Shown piece by piece: positions 7,579 through 14,329 of a DNA stretch of 16,303 nucleotides. The DNA comes from Bacteroidales bacterium. Lineage in GTDB: Bacteria > Bacteroidota > Bacteroidia > Bacteroidales > UBA932. The stretch spans positions 1-16,303 of the forward strand of contig JAEEQI010000041.1 in the NCBI GenBank assembly GCA_016285215.1, in the 5' to 3' direction. Made by a program: the position numbers and the translations under genes. Positions within the stretch are counted from its first letter, which is position 1, and every line of letters begins with the position of its first letter. The notes under the pieces were generated by a model that did no database searches, was not told the DNA's origin, and saw nothing but the letters and a program-made list of their open reading frames with translations.

Positions 7579-8241
7579 CTACTTAAGGGTTTCCAGGAGG
7601 AGTTTTTCCATGAGGGCGTAACCCTCTGCATTAGGATGGACGGTGTCCGTGGTGATGCCGTCGCGGACCTTGCCGTCGGGACCGGCCATCACGGCGCAGT
7701 AGTCGATGTAGGTGACGCCGTGGCGCTCGCAGTATGCCTTGACGCGGGCATTGAGGCTGCACACCTTCTCGTAGACGTCCGTTATCTCAGTGCGCCAGCG
7801 GAAGTGGTAGGAGGGCAGCACGCTGCACAACACGGGGCGGATACCGTTCTGCCAGGCCAGGTCAATCATAGTGAGGATGTTTGCGTAGGTCACGTCTTCT
7901 CTGTAGGGACCGCCCATATTGATGGCAATATCGTTGATACCGGCCAGGATAACCACGGTAGATGCCTGGATATCAATTACGTCCTGACGGAAGCGGATCA
8001 CCATATGGGAGGTTTCTTCTCCGCCAATGCCGCGGCCAATGAAGCCGGTGGCGGCAAAGAACTCGGGGCGCTGGCCCGGCCAGCCGTCTGTGATGGAGTC
8101 TCCAAAAAGGACCACACGGGGACCGGTGGGGGCAGTGAGCTGGGCATTATCGGCCGCGTAACGCTCAATGTGGGCAGGGTTCTGGGCCGCGGCGCCAAAG
8201 GCCAGCAGCAGACCCGTGATCAGGATGAAAAGTTTTTTCAT
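7579..8241 (-). CDS. Secreted SGNH/GDSL-family hydrolase (esterase-like)
   Basis: SGNH hydrolases cleave ester bonds of lipids or acylated sugars. The four family blocks are visible in the 220-residue product: F-G-D-S-I-T-D with nucleophile S49, G-R-G-I-G-G (69-74), G-I-N-D with N103, and the D-x-x-H block D199/H202 (TDTVHPNAEG). Residues 1-20 (MKKLFILITGLLLAFGAAAQ) are a type I signal peptide with likely cleavage before Q20, so it acts in the periplasm or outside. A longer open frame reaches 8436 but runs through the divergent promoter and the start of lplA; the 8241 ATG begins exactly at the signal peptide. The substrate is not evident: PAF-acetylhydrolase-like and acetyl-xylan or rhamnogalacturonan esterase types share these motifs. 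Confidence 0.88.
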   Translation of the reverse strand: MKKLFILITGLLLAFGAAAQNPAHIERYAADNAQLTAPTGPRVVLFGDSITDGWPGQRPEFFAATGFIGRGIGGEETSHMVIRFRQDVIDIQASTVVILAGINDIAINMGGPYREDVTYANILTMIDLAWQNGIRPVLCSVLPSYHFRWRTEITDVYEKVCSLNARVKAYCERHGVTYIDYCAVMAGPDGKVRDGITTDTVHPNAEGYALMEKLLLETLK

Positions 8242-8279
8242 TGTTATAGTTAATAAATAGTAGGCGTTTAAGGTACACA

Positions 8280-8287
8280 CAAAGATA
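8280..8287 (-). promoter_or_regulatory. -7 box of the GDSL hydrolase promoter
   Basis: The - strand reads TATCTTTG, a full match to TAnnTTTG, 38 bases before the GDSL start at 8241. It abuts the lplA promoter boxes on the other strand with one base between. No good -33 element is seen. Confidence 0.6.
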
Positions 8288-8288
8288 C

Positions 8289-8304
8289 TATTTTTGTACA
8301 TTTG
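8289..8304 (+). promoter_or_regulatory. Tandem -7 boxes of the lplA promoter
   Basis: Two consecutive matches to TAnnTTTG stand here: TATTTTTG (8289-8296) and TACATTTG (8297-8304). The second ends 4 bases before the lplA ATG at 8309, so a transcript from it would be leaderless or nearly so; the first would give a leader of about 9 bases. A -33 element is not clear. Confidence 0.6.
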
Positions 8305-8308
8305 TCCT

Positions 8309-9256
8309 ATGAAATTTCTTACCAACTTTTGCACCAACGCCCACTGGAACATGGCCTTCGACGAGTTTGCGCTGGAGGGCATCCGGACGCCTGAGCCGCT
8401 GTTCTTCCTTTGGCAGAACGCTCCGGCGGTCATCATCGGCCTTAACCAAAGTCCGTATGCAGAGGTAAACCTCCCCTATCTGGAGCGGAAGGGCATTCTG
8501 CTGGCGCGTCGCGTCACCGGCGGCGGGGCGGTGTATCACGACCTGGGCAACCTCAACTACAGCATCGTGGGCCCGCTGGAGCAGATGGAAAATGCCTTCG
8601 AATGGGTCCCCCAGGCCCTTCAGAGGATGGGCGTTCCCGCAGAGCGCTCGGGCCGAAACGATATTATGGTAGAGGGCCGAAAATGCTCCGGCTACGCCAA
8701 GCGCCTGAGCAAGGACCGGATGATGATTCACGGAACCCTGATGTGGGACGTGGACCTGGAAGTGCTAACGGAGGCGCTTAAGGTGCCGGGGAGTAAAGTT
8801 TCGGCCAAGGGCATCGCCTCGGTGCGCAGCCGGGTGGCCAACCTCAAGGACTATCTTCCGCAGTTCCCTACCCTGGACGCTTTCCGGGAGGCCCTGCAGC
8901 AGCAGCTCGCCGCCGGAGACGGGGAATATGTTCTCACAGACGCTCAGAGGGCCCAAGTGGACCGCGAAGCCCGCGAGAAGTTCAGCACCTGGGAATGGAA
9001 CTTTGGCCACTCCCCCGAGACGGCCCATCGGGGTAAGAAAAAGTTTGCCTGCGGCACCGTGGAGGTGCTTTACAGCCTCAAGGGCGGAGAGCTCTCCGAC
9101 GTTGCCTTCCAGGGGGATTTCCTGGGCAACCGGCCGGCCGAAGAGCTGGCGACCCGGCTCCTGGGAAAGCGGCTCCAGGAGCTTCCTGGCCTGGATGTTT
9201 CGGCCTATTTTGACGGACTCGGCGGGCAAGACTTTGCCACATTGTTTGAAGCGTAG
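8309..9256 (+). CDS. lplA: Lipoate-protein ligase A family protein
   Basis: LplA activates free lipoate with ATP and attaches it to lipoyl domains of 2-oxoacid dehydrogenases or the glycine-cleavage H protein. The 315-residue product has the lipoate-binding motif RRVTGGGAVYHDLGNLNYS (67-85), the GRND loop (115-118) and K125 in the G-R-K-C-S-G segment, which aligns with the lysine that contacts the lipoyl group. A C-terminal accessory domain follows (~240-315, starting K-K-F-A-C-G-T-V-E-V). This domain order is that of the one-polypeptide E. coli LplA type. I chose the ATG at 8309 (MKFLTNFC); a TTG five codons earlier overlaps the promoter box. The gene stands alone between a divergent promoter and the promoter of the envelope operon, whose -33 element sits in its last codons. 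Confidence 0.93.
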   Translation: MKFLTNFCTNAHWNMAFDEFALEGIRTPEPLFFLWQNAPAVIIGLNQSPYAEVNLPYLERKGILLARRVTGGGAVYHDLGNLNYSIVGPLEQMENAFEWVPQALQRMGVPAERSGRNDIMVEGRKCSGYAKRLSKDRMMIHGTLMWDVDLEVLTEALKVPGSKVSAKGIASVRSRVANLKDYLPQFPTLDAFREALQQQLAAGDGEYVLTDAQRAQVDREAREKFSTWEWNFGHSPETAHRGKKKFACGTVEVLYSLKGGELSDVAFQGDFLGNRPAEELATRLLGKRLQELPGLDVSAYFDGLGGQDFATLFEA

Positions 9257-9275
9257 GTTTTTTTTGCTAAATTTG
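9245..9275 (+). promoter_or_regulatory. Promoter of the six-gene envelope operon
   Basis: TTTG at 9245-9248, a 19-base spacer and TAAATTTG at 9268-9275 form the best full match to the Bacteroidota -33/-7 consensus in the window. The -33 element lies in the last codons of lplA. The -7 box ends 6 bases before the ATG at 9282, so the leader should be only 2-4 bases long. Confidence 0.75.
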
Positions 9276-9281
9276 TCCATT

Positions 9282-10031
9282 ATGAGAAAAAACTTAACCA
9301 CACTATTAACCACCCTGGTGCTGCTGGGCTCTCTTTCGGCCCACGCCCAGGTATATAGCGGCTACCGCCAGTTTGACGGTGAGCACAAAAACGAAGTAAG
9401 CGGCTTCCTCTCCGGCGGCGTCAATGTAGTCACCGGATTTTTCCTGGGAGAAGCCGGCACTTATACCCATCACTTCACTCCCCGCTGGAGCATTTCCGCA
9501 GGACAGCAGATCCAGTTCTTCAAAAGGGTCTATTCCATAGATGTAATGGGCACCTACCGCATCCCCATTGGCAAAAAGTCCAATGTGTACATTGACGGAC
9601 GCATCCTGTTCAACCGCTACCAGGCGTGGAGCGTGAACGAGCCCATCATCAACCTTTCGGCCCTCCTGGAAACCAATTACATTGACCTCCGCTGGGGCTG
9701 GAGCTACGTGAGCTACGTCAAGACCGACGTCCAGGAAAACTACCGCGCCTGGACCGACGCCCGCTACTCCGAGCCCCTGGTGATGACCTTTGGCTTTGGC
9801 ATCAACATCCGCCCCCGCAGCAATCCCTGGAACCTGGGCCTGTTCATCCGCAACTACGACCAATTCTATTACGAGAACTGGAATATCAACTGGGGTCTCC
9901 GCTTCCACGCAACCCTCAACCCCCAGATGAAGATTTACAGCGAATTCAACGTGCGCCCCGCCGGCAGTCTGAGCCAGCTGGCCACCCGCTACGAAACCTC
10001 CCTCAAAGTTGGACTCCGTTATGTTTGGTAA
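9282..10031 (+). CDS. Predicted outer-membrane beta-barrel protein, unknown function
   Basis: The 249-residue product starts with a type I signal peptide (MRKNLTTLLTTLVLLGSLSA then HAQ, cleavage likely before Q23). The mature part is rich in alternating aromatic and polar residues, with repeated amphipathic strands such as W-N-L-G-L-F-I-R and W-G-L-R-F-H-A. It ends in L-K-V-G-L-R-Y-V-W, the aromatic C-terminus expected of a barrel recognised by the BAM machinery. I do not recognise a named family. The open frame extends far upstream through lplA, but the ATG at 9282 is placed right after the promoter and begins the signal peptide. It is first in the envelope operon and ends one base before the phosphoesterase ATG. 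Confidence 0.82.
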   Translation: MRKNLTTLLTTLVLLGSLSAHAQVYSGYRQFDGEHKNEVSGFLSGGVNVVTGFFLGEAGTYTHHFTPRWSISAGQQIQFFKRVYSIDVMGTYRIPIGKKSNVYIDGRILFNRYQAWSVNEPIINLSALLETNYIDLRWGWSYVSYVKTDVQENYRAWTDARYSEPLVMTFGFGINIRPRSNPWNLGLFIRNYDQFYYENWNINWGLRFHATLNPQMKIYSEFNVRPAGSLSQLATRYETSLKVGLRYVW

Positions 10032-10032
10032 T

Positions 10033-11058
10033 ATGAAAAAGACGTTTATCCTTTCCCTTATCATAGCCGCAGCCGCCGTTATCTCCGCCTGCGACAAAAT
10101 CAGCCCCGCCGGTATCCTTATGGCCGGAACGGCTGTGGAAGACCGCGTAAAGATGTCCTATAAGTTCTACAAGGACAATATGGATAACTACACGGTCCTC
10201 ATCACGGACAATAAAGACTATTCCTTCATTGTGGGTGCAGACAGCCACCTCACCACGGACCCCGGCCGTCTGGACGAGATGATGGCCATTGGCCTGGAGC
10301 ACAACGATCTTTTCTACGCCCACCTGGGAGACCTGGCCGACACCAAGGCAGAGTACTACTACACCCTGGACTCCCTCCTCAAGAAGGCCAAGGAGCGTTA
10401 CGTTCCCAAGTACTACAACAAAATCAACGACTTCGAGTACGTCTCCAAGGACGACCCTTCGGGATTGGTTAAGTTTACGTACGATCAGATTCCCTTCCCC
10501 TTCTATCCGGTGGTAGGAAACCACGATATCACCCACAACGGCTGGGCCCTGTGGTCCAACATCTTCCACTCCTCGTTCTATGAGATTGACGTGATTGTGG
10601 TGGATCCCAACGATGAAGACTATTTCAAGGTAGACCACCTCATCTTTCTGGATTCGGCCAGCGGCACCCTGGGCAAGACCCAGATAGACCTCATCAACCA
10701 GGGCGTCCTGGACGGCAAGTACAGCGACGGGACCTCCATCTACCGCTATACGTTTGTGTTCTCGCACACCAATATCTTCCGGCCCCAGTTCTTCGAGTTT
10801 GCCTCCACGTTCACCCGTGAGGAGACCTTCTTCCTGCTGGACCAGTTTGAGAAGTGGAACGTGACCGGCGTATTCCTGGGCCACGTGCACACGTGGGACG
10901 AGCGAAACTTCAACGGCGTTCACTACATCACTATGGACTCTATGTGTGAGAAGAACAACCCCGAACCCGGAGACTACCTGGTCCGCGTGAACGTGGGCGA
11001 CGACAACCTGAGTTGGGATCCCGTCAGACTGAATTATACTCCTAAGAAAAAGAAATAA
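10033..11058 (+). CDS. Lipoprotein calcineurin-like metallophosphoesterase
   Basis: The 341-residue protein has a lipoprotein signal with lipobox I-S-A-C (C20), so it is probably anchored in the cell envelope. The dimetal phosphoesterase motifs are in order: D70-x-H72 (GADSHL), GDLAD with D100, VVGNHD with N163 and H164, H245 in F-S-H-T-N, and GHVH with H284 and H286. All metal ligands are therefore present. The 62-residue distance between the GD and GNHD motifs is longer than usual and holds a lysine- and tyrosine-rich stretch, perhaps a lid. The substrate is unknown: phosphomonoesters, nucleotides or phospholipids are all possible. The ATG at 10033 is preferred over 10009, which lies inside the barrel gene, because it begins the signal sequence. 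Gaps to its neighbours are 1 and 3 bp. Confidence 0.88.
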   Translation: MKKTFILSLIIAAAAVISACDKISPAGILMAGTAVEDRVKMSYKFYKDNMDNYTVLITDNKDYSFIVGADSHLTTDPGRLDEMMAIGLEHNDLFYAHLGDLADTKAEYYYTLDSLLKKAKERYVPKYYNKINDFEYVSKDDPSGLVKFTYDQIPFPFYPVVGNHDITHNGWALWSNIFHSSFYEIDVIVVDPNDEDYFKVDHLIFLDSASGTLGKTQIDLINQGVLDGKYSDGTSIYRYTFVFSHTNIFRPQFFEFASTFTREETFFLLDQFEKWNVTGVFLGHVHTWDERNFNGVHYITMDSMCEKNNPEPGDYLVRVNVGDDNLSWDPVRLNYTPKKKK

Positions 11059-11061
11059 GCT

Positions 11062-11493
11062 ATGGCACGTCCCGGAAAAGGTATCGGGCTCTTCTCGGGC
11101 CTGTTGGTCCTGGCCATCTTGGCCGGTGTATTCTACTTCAAGTTCCTCTGGGTGTTCTCTGACGGAACCAAAACCGGAGAGCTCAATTCCCTCACCTACA
11201 CGGGGTACTTCTTCAAGACCTACGAGGGCGAGATTATCCTCACCGGCTACGGCAGCAAGAATGCCTCCGGAACCGTGCAGTCCAAGAACTTCAAGTTCTC
11301 GGTGGCCAACAAGGAAGTGGCCGAAAAACTCCGCCAGATGACCGGCCTCCGCGTTACGGTACACTACAAGGAGTACAAGGGCAAGCTCCCCTGGCGCGGC
11401 TATGAGAGAGCCATCGTGGACAGCGTACAGGAGGAGACTCCGGAGCCTACAACTACCACCCAGACTCCCCCTGAAGAAGCATTTTTCTTATAA
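11062..11493 (+). CDS. Small membrane-anchored protein, unknown function
   Basis: The 143-residue protein has one hydrophobic segment at ~9-31 (LFSGLLVLAILAGVFYFKFL) and a soluble domain of ~85 residues. It ends in a Pro/Thr/Glu-rich tail (E-E-T-P-E-P-T-T-T-T). The pattern G-E-L-N-S-L-T-Y-T-G-Y-F-F-K-T-Y-E-G-E and, later, H-Y-K-E-Y...L-P-W-R-G-Y-E resembles a small protein widespread in Bacteroidales. From memory, that family is sometimes mislabelled 6-phosphogluconate dehydrogenase; nothing here supports that enzyme, which is about three times longer. The soluble part probably faces the periplasm. It sits 3 bp after the phosphoesterase and 6 bp before the peptidase, so it likely shares their transcript. 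Function is unknown. Confidence 0.82.
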   Translation: MARPGKGIGLFSGLLVLAILAGVFYFKFLWVFSDGTKTGELNSLTYTGYFFKTYEGEIILTGYGSKNASGTVQSKNFKFSVANKEVAEKLRQMTGLRVTVHYKEYKGKLPWRGYERAIVDSVQEETPEPTTTTQTPPEEAFFL

Positions 11494-11499
11494 CTGTAT

Positions 11500-13512
11500 A
11501 TGAAGCGAACCCTTCTTGCAGCAGGCGCCCTGCTCGCCTGCTTTTTTGCTTATGGGCAGAACCGGGTCATTGACACCCGTCCGGCCCATAGCGGCAAAGA
11601 CCTTACCCTCAAGGATGTTGTCCTTAACGGTGTAGGTTATGCCCGTACTTCGGCCAACTGGCTGGACAACGAAACGTTTGTGCTTATGGGCCGGGACGGC
11701 GCCCGCAAAGGCAGCGTCTCTTCCGAGGCCCTGGAGCCTTACCAGATGCCCCGCGGCCGCAGACCCGCCGCCGAGGGAAACTACCAGATCAAGCTGGAGG
11801 GAGATTCCTTCTACGGCATCAAGGACGGCCGCACGCTGGAAATTGGCGTTTCCCCGGACCGCAACATTGTTTACGGCGGCACTATGATGCGCAACGAGTT
11901 TGGTTTTTCGCAGGGTTTCCTGTGGTCGCCGGACGGCACCAAGGTGGCCTACTACAAGAAAGACCAGTCCCGTGTTACGGATTTCCCCCTCCTCAACATC
12001 AAGACCCGCACCGGAGAGCTGGAGCTCATCAAGTACCCTATGAACGGTATGGACTCCGAGCTGTTGCAAGTGGGCGTGTTTGACTTTGCCACCGAGACCA
12101 CGGTCTGGATGAACGTAACGGATTTCACCGAAGAGCGGTACATCACCAACCTGGCCTGGAGCCCGGACGGCAAGTACCTCTTTGCCCAGGTGCTGGACCG
12201 CAGCCAGCATCATATGAAGCTCAACCAGTACCGCGTGTGCGACGGCAGTTTTGTGCGCACCATCCTCACGGAGGACAACGAGGCCTGGGAAGAGCCCCTG
12301 GACCCCGTGTGGTTTATGAAGGGCAGAAATGATGTCTTCGTCTACCGCACCAGCAACCGCGACGGCTACCGCAACCTGTACCTGGTGGATACGCTGGGCA
12401 CCGTCCGCCGCCTCACGGCTGTAGACGCCGATGTGGAGTATGTAGGCAATGACGGCAGCACCGTCTTTTATACTTCGGCCCAGATTTCTCCCGTGGAGAA
12501 TCATCTTTATATGGTGGGAGTCAAGTTGCCTGCCAAGAACGCCGTTGCCAAGGCCAAGGTGGGCAAGCCCGTCCAGCTTACCGTGGGCCGTGGCTGGCAC
12601 TCCGTGCGCCTCAACAAGGACCTCACCTGGTTCCTGGACAGCAACTCCAACCTCAACCTCCCGGCCCGCGTGTCGGTGTGCTCCACAGACGGCAAGACGG
12701 TCCGCGAGCTCACCACCCTCGATGATCCCCTCAAGGATTACAATTCCTGCCAGGTGGAGCTGGGAACCGTTCCCAGTGCCGACGGCCAGTTTGAGAACTA
12801 CTACCGCCTCATCTACCCCAAGGACTTTGATCCTGCCAAGAAATACCCTGTGATCCTCTATGTTTACGGTGGTCCTCACAGCCAGATGGTTCAGGACAGC
12901 TGGCTGGCCCAGATCCGTATGTGGGAGATGTATATGGCCCAGGACGGCTACCTGGTGTACATCCAGGACAACCGCGGCACGCAGAACCGCGGCGCCGCCT
13001 TTGAGCAGGCCATCAACCGTCAGTGCGGCAAGGCCGAGATGGAAGACCAGATGGTGGGCATTGACTGGCTCCGCAGCCAGCCTTTCGTGGACGCCTCCCG
13101 CATTGGCGTGCACGGCTGGAGCTACGGCGGCTTTATGACCATCAGCCTCCTCACCACCTATCCCGACGTGTTCAAGGTGGGCGTGGCCGGCGGTCCCGTC
13201 ATTGACTGGAAGTGGTACGAGATTATGTACGGAGAGCGTTATATGGACAACCCCCAGACCAACCCCGAGGGCTTTGAATCCACCTCTCTCATCAATAAAG
13301 CGGGGAACCTCAAGGGAAAACTCCTCATCTGCCAGGGTGCCATAGACGACACCGTGGTGTGGGAGCACAGCCTCAGCTTTATCCAGCAGTGCATTGACCT
13401 GGATATCCCGGTGGACTACTTCCCCTACCCCGTTGCCCAGCACAATGTGGCCGGCCGCAACCGTCTCCATCTTATGGACAAAATTACCCAATACTTTGAA
13501 GATAACCTTTAA
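11500..13512 (+). CDS. ptpA: Prolyl tripeptidyl peptidase-like serine peptidase (S9B)
   Basis: This 670-residue exported peptidase (signal peptide to about G19, F-A-Y-G|Q) combines an N-terminal beta-propeller with an alpha/beta-hydrolase domain. The triad is S541 in GWSYGG, D616 in G-A-I-D-D and H648 in Q-H-N-V-A-G. The 75- and 32-residue spacings equal those I recall for Porphyromonas gingivalis PtpA (S603, D678, H710). The stretch GGPVIDWKWYEIMYGERY also follows PtpA, including E574, equivalent to its substrate amino-group ligand E636. The propeller has R-N-E-F-G-F with E133, as in PtpA, rather than the E-E-E of dipeptidyl peptidase IV. It therefore probably releases Xaa-Xaa-Pro tripeptides, helping peptide feeding. 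It is ~60 residues shorter than PtpA, the difference being in the N-terminal half. It is fourth in the envelope operon. Confidence 0.92.
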   Translation: MKRTLLAAGALLACFFAYGQNRVIDTRPAHSGKDLTLKDVVLNGVGYARTSANWLDNETFVLMGRDGARKGSVSSEALEPYQMPRGRRPAAEGNYQIKLEGDSFYGIKDGRTLEIGVSPDRNIVYGGTMMRNEFGFSQGFLWSPDGTKVAYYKKDQSRVTDFPLLNIKTRTGELELIKYPMNGMDSELLQVGVFDFATETTVWMNVTDFTEERYITNLAWSPDGKYLFAQVLDRSQHHMKLNQYRVCDGSFVRTILTEDNEAWEEPLDPVWFMKGRNDVFVYRTSNRDGYRNLYLVDTLGTVRRLTAVDADVEYVGNDGSTVFYTSAQISPVENHLYMVGVKLPAKNAVAKAKVGKPVQLTVGRGWHSVRLNKDLTWFLDSNSNLNLPARVSVCSTDGKTVRELTTLDDPLKDYNSCQVELGTVPSADGQFENYYRLIYPKDFDPAKKYPVILYVYGGPHSQMVQDSWLAQIRMWEMYMAQDGYLVYIQDNRGTQNRGAAFEQAINRQCGKAEMEDQMVGIDWLRSQPFVDASRIGVHGWSYGGFMTISLLTTYPDVFKVGVAGGPVIDWKWYEIMYGERYMDNPQTNPEGFESTSLINKAGNLKGKLLICQGAIDDTVVWEHSLSFIQQCIDLDIPVDYFPYPVAQHNVAGRNRLHLMDKITQYFEDNL

Positions 13513-13525
13513 TTAATATCATCCT

Positions 13526-14323
13526 ATGAGAACAACTATTTCCATTCTTCTTGCTGCGGCCATTGCCCTCACGGGAATTACCGCCAATGCTCAAGACAAA
13601 CAAATTGCCAACCACGTTGCTGTGGGTGTTACTCTGGGTTTAGATGGTATCGGTGTGGAGGCGGCTCTTCCTATGACCCCCTTCGTTCAGTTCCGCGCCG
13701 GCTATTCCCTCTTCCCTTATACTTATAAAGGAAATCTGGATTTAGGCAGCGTTGAAATGGGAGGAACAAAACGTGACCTCAGCAATACTCCTATCTCAGC
13801 CACTCTTTGGAAGGGAGGTGAAGGAAAGATTCTGGCCGATATCTTCCCCGGCAAGAAGACCGGCTTCCACTTTACCGTGGGCGCCTACATTGGTGCCGGT
13901 AAGATTTTCCACGCCAGCGCCGACCTCAGCAAAGCCCTCAACCCGTCCGACTACGCAACCCTGGCTATCACTTACGGTGAGGGAGCCGACAAGATAAGCA
14001 TCTCCACCGATCCCAAGGGCTTTGTCCATGGCGATGTCAAGACCGGCGTCTTCACGCCTTACCTGGGCATCGGTTTCGGCCGTGCCATCAAACCCGACAG
14101 CCGTGTCCGCGTCACCTTTGACATGGGTGTCCTCATCACCGGCGGTATGAAGCTGCAGTCTTACAGCTACCTTCGCAACGAAAAGGGAGACCCCGCCGTC
14201 ATTACCAGCAAGCAGCTGGTTAACGATGAAGGAAGGCAGATGGACGACGGATGGGTAGACAAGATCTGCGGCTTCCCGATTCTCCCCATGATGAAAATTA
14301 ATGTCTTTGTACGCATATTCTAA
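13526..14323 (+). CDS. Exported beta-barrel-like outer-membrane protein, unknown function
   Basis: The 265-residue product has a type I signal peptide (MRTTISILLAAAIALTGITA then NAQ, cleavage likely before Q23). Strand-like segments follow, such as N-H-V-A-V-G-V-T-L-G-L-D, F-V-Q-F-R-A-G-Y-S, F-H-F-T-V-G-A-Y-I-G-A-G and F-T-P-Y-L-G-I-G-F-G. These alternate with charged loops, and the protein ends in N-V-F-V-R-I-F, an aromatic C-terminus typical of barrels. I do not recognise a named family. The ATG at 13526 follows the peptidase stop by 13 bp and has no recognisable promoter before it, so it likely belongs to the same operon. The 6-bp spacing to the next lipoprotein gene suggests the two products may work together. 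Confidence 0.82.
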   Translation: MRTTISILLAAAIALTGITANAQDKQIANHVAVGVTLGLDGIGVEAALPMTPFVQFRAGYSLFPYTYKGNLDLGSVEMGGTKRDLSNTPISATLWKGGEGKILADIFPGKKTGFHFTVGAYIGAGKIFHASADLSKALNPSDYATLAITYGEGADKISISTDPKGFVHGDVKTGVFTPYLGIGFGRAIKPDSRVRVTFDMGVLITGGMKLQSYSYLRNEKGDPAVITSKQLVNDEGRQMDDGWVDKICGFPILPMMKINVFVRIF

Positions 14324-14329
14324 AACACT

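Noticed and set aside
8242..8436. N-terminal extension of the GDSL hydrolase to 285 residues
   Set aside because: It would overlap the start of lplA and run through both divergent promoters; the 8241 ATG begins directly at a normal signal peptide.
11062..11493. Annotation as 6-phosphogluconate dehydrogenase
   Set aside because: Homologues are sometimes given that name, but 143 residues with one membrane helix and no Rossmann motif cannot be that enzyme.
11533..11544. Lipoprotein cysteine in the peptidase signal (L-L-A-C, C14)
   Set aside because: The hydrophobic run continues after C14 to F-A-Y-G|Q, so a type I cleavage is more likely; Leu at -2 also fits a lipobox poorly.
11488..13491. 667-residue - strand frame opposite the peptidase gene
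   Set aside because: It mirrors almost exactly the PtpA-like gene, which has a complete triad and signal peptide; the antisense frame has no recognisable domain.
11890..13512. Classical dipeptidyl peptidase IV
   Set aside because: The double-glutamate motif is missing, and the E574/E133 pair and wording around the active site follow prolyl tripeptidyl peptidase instead.
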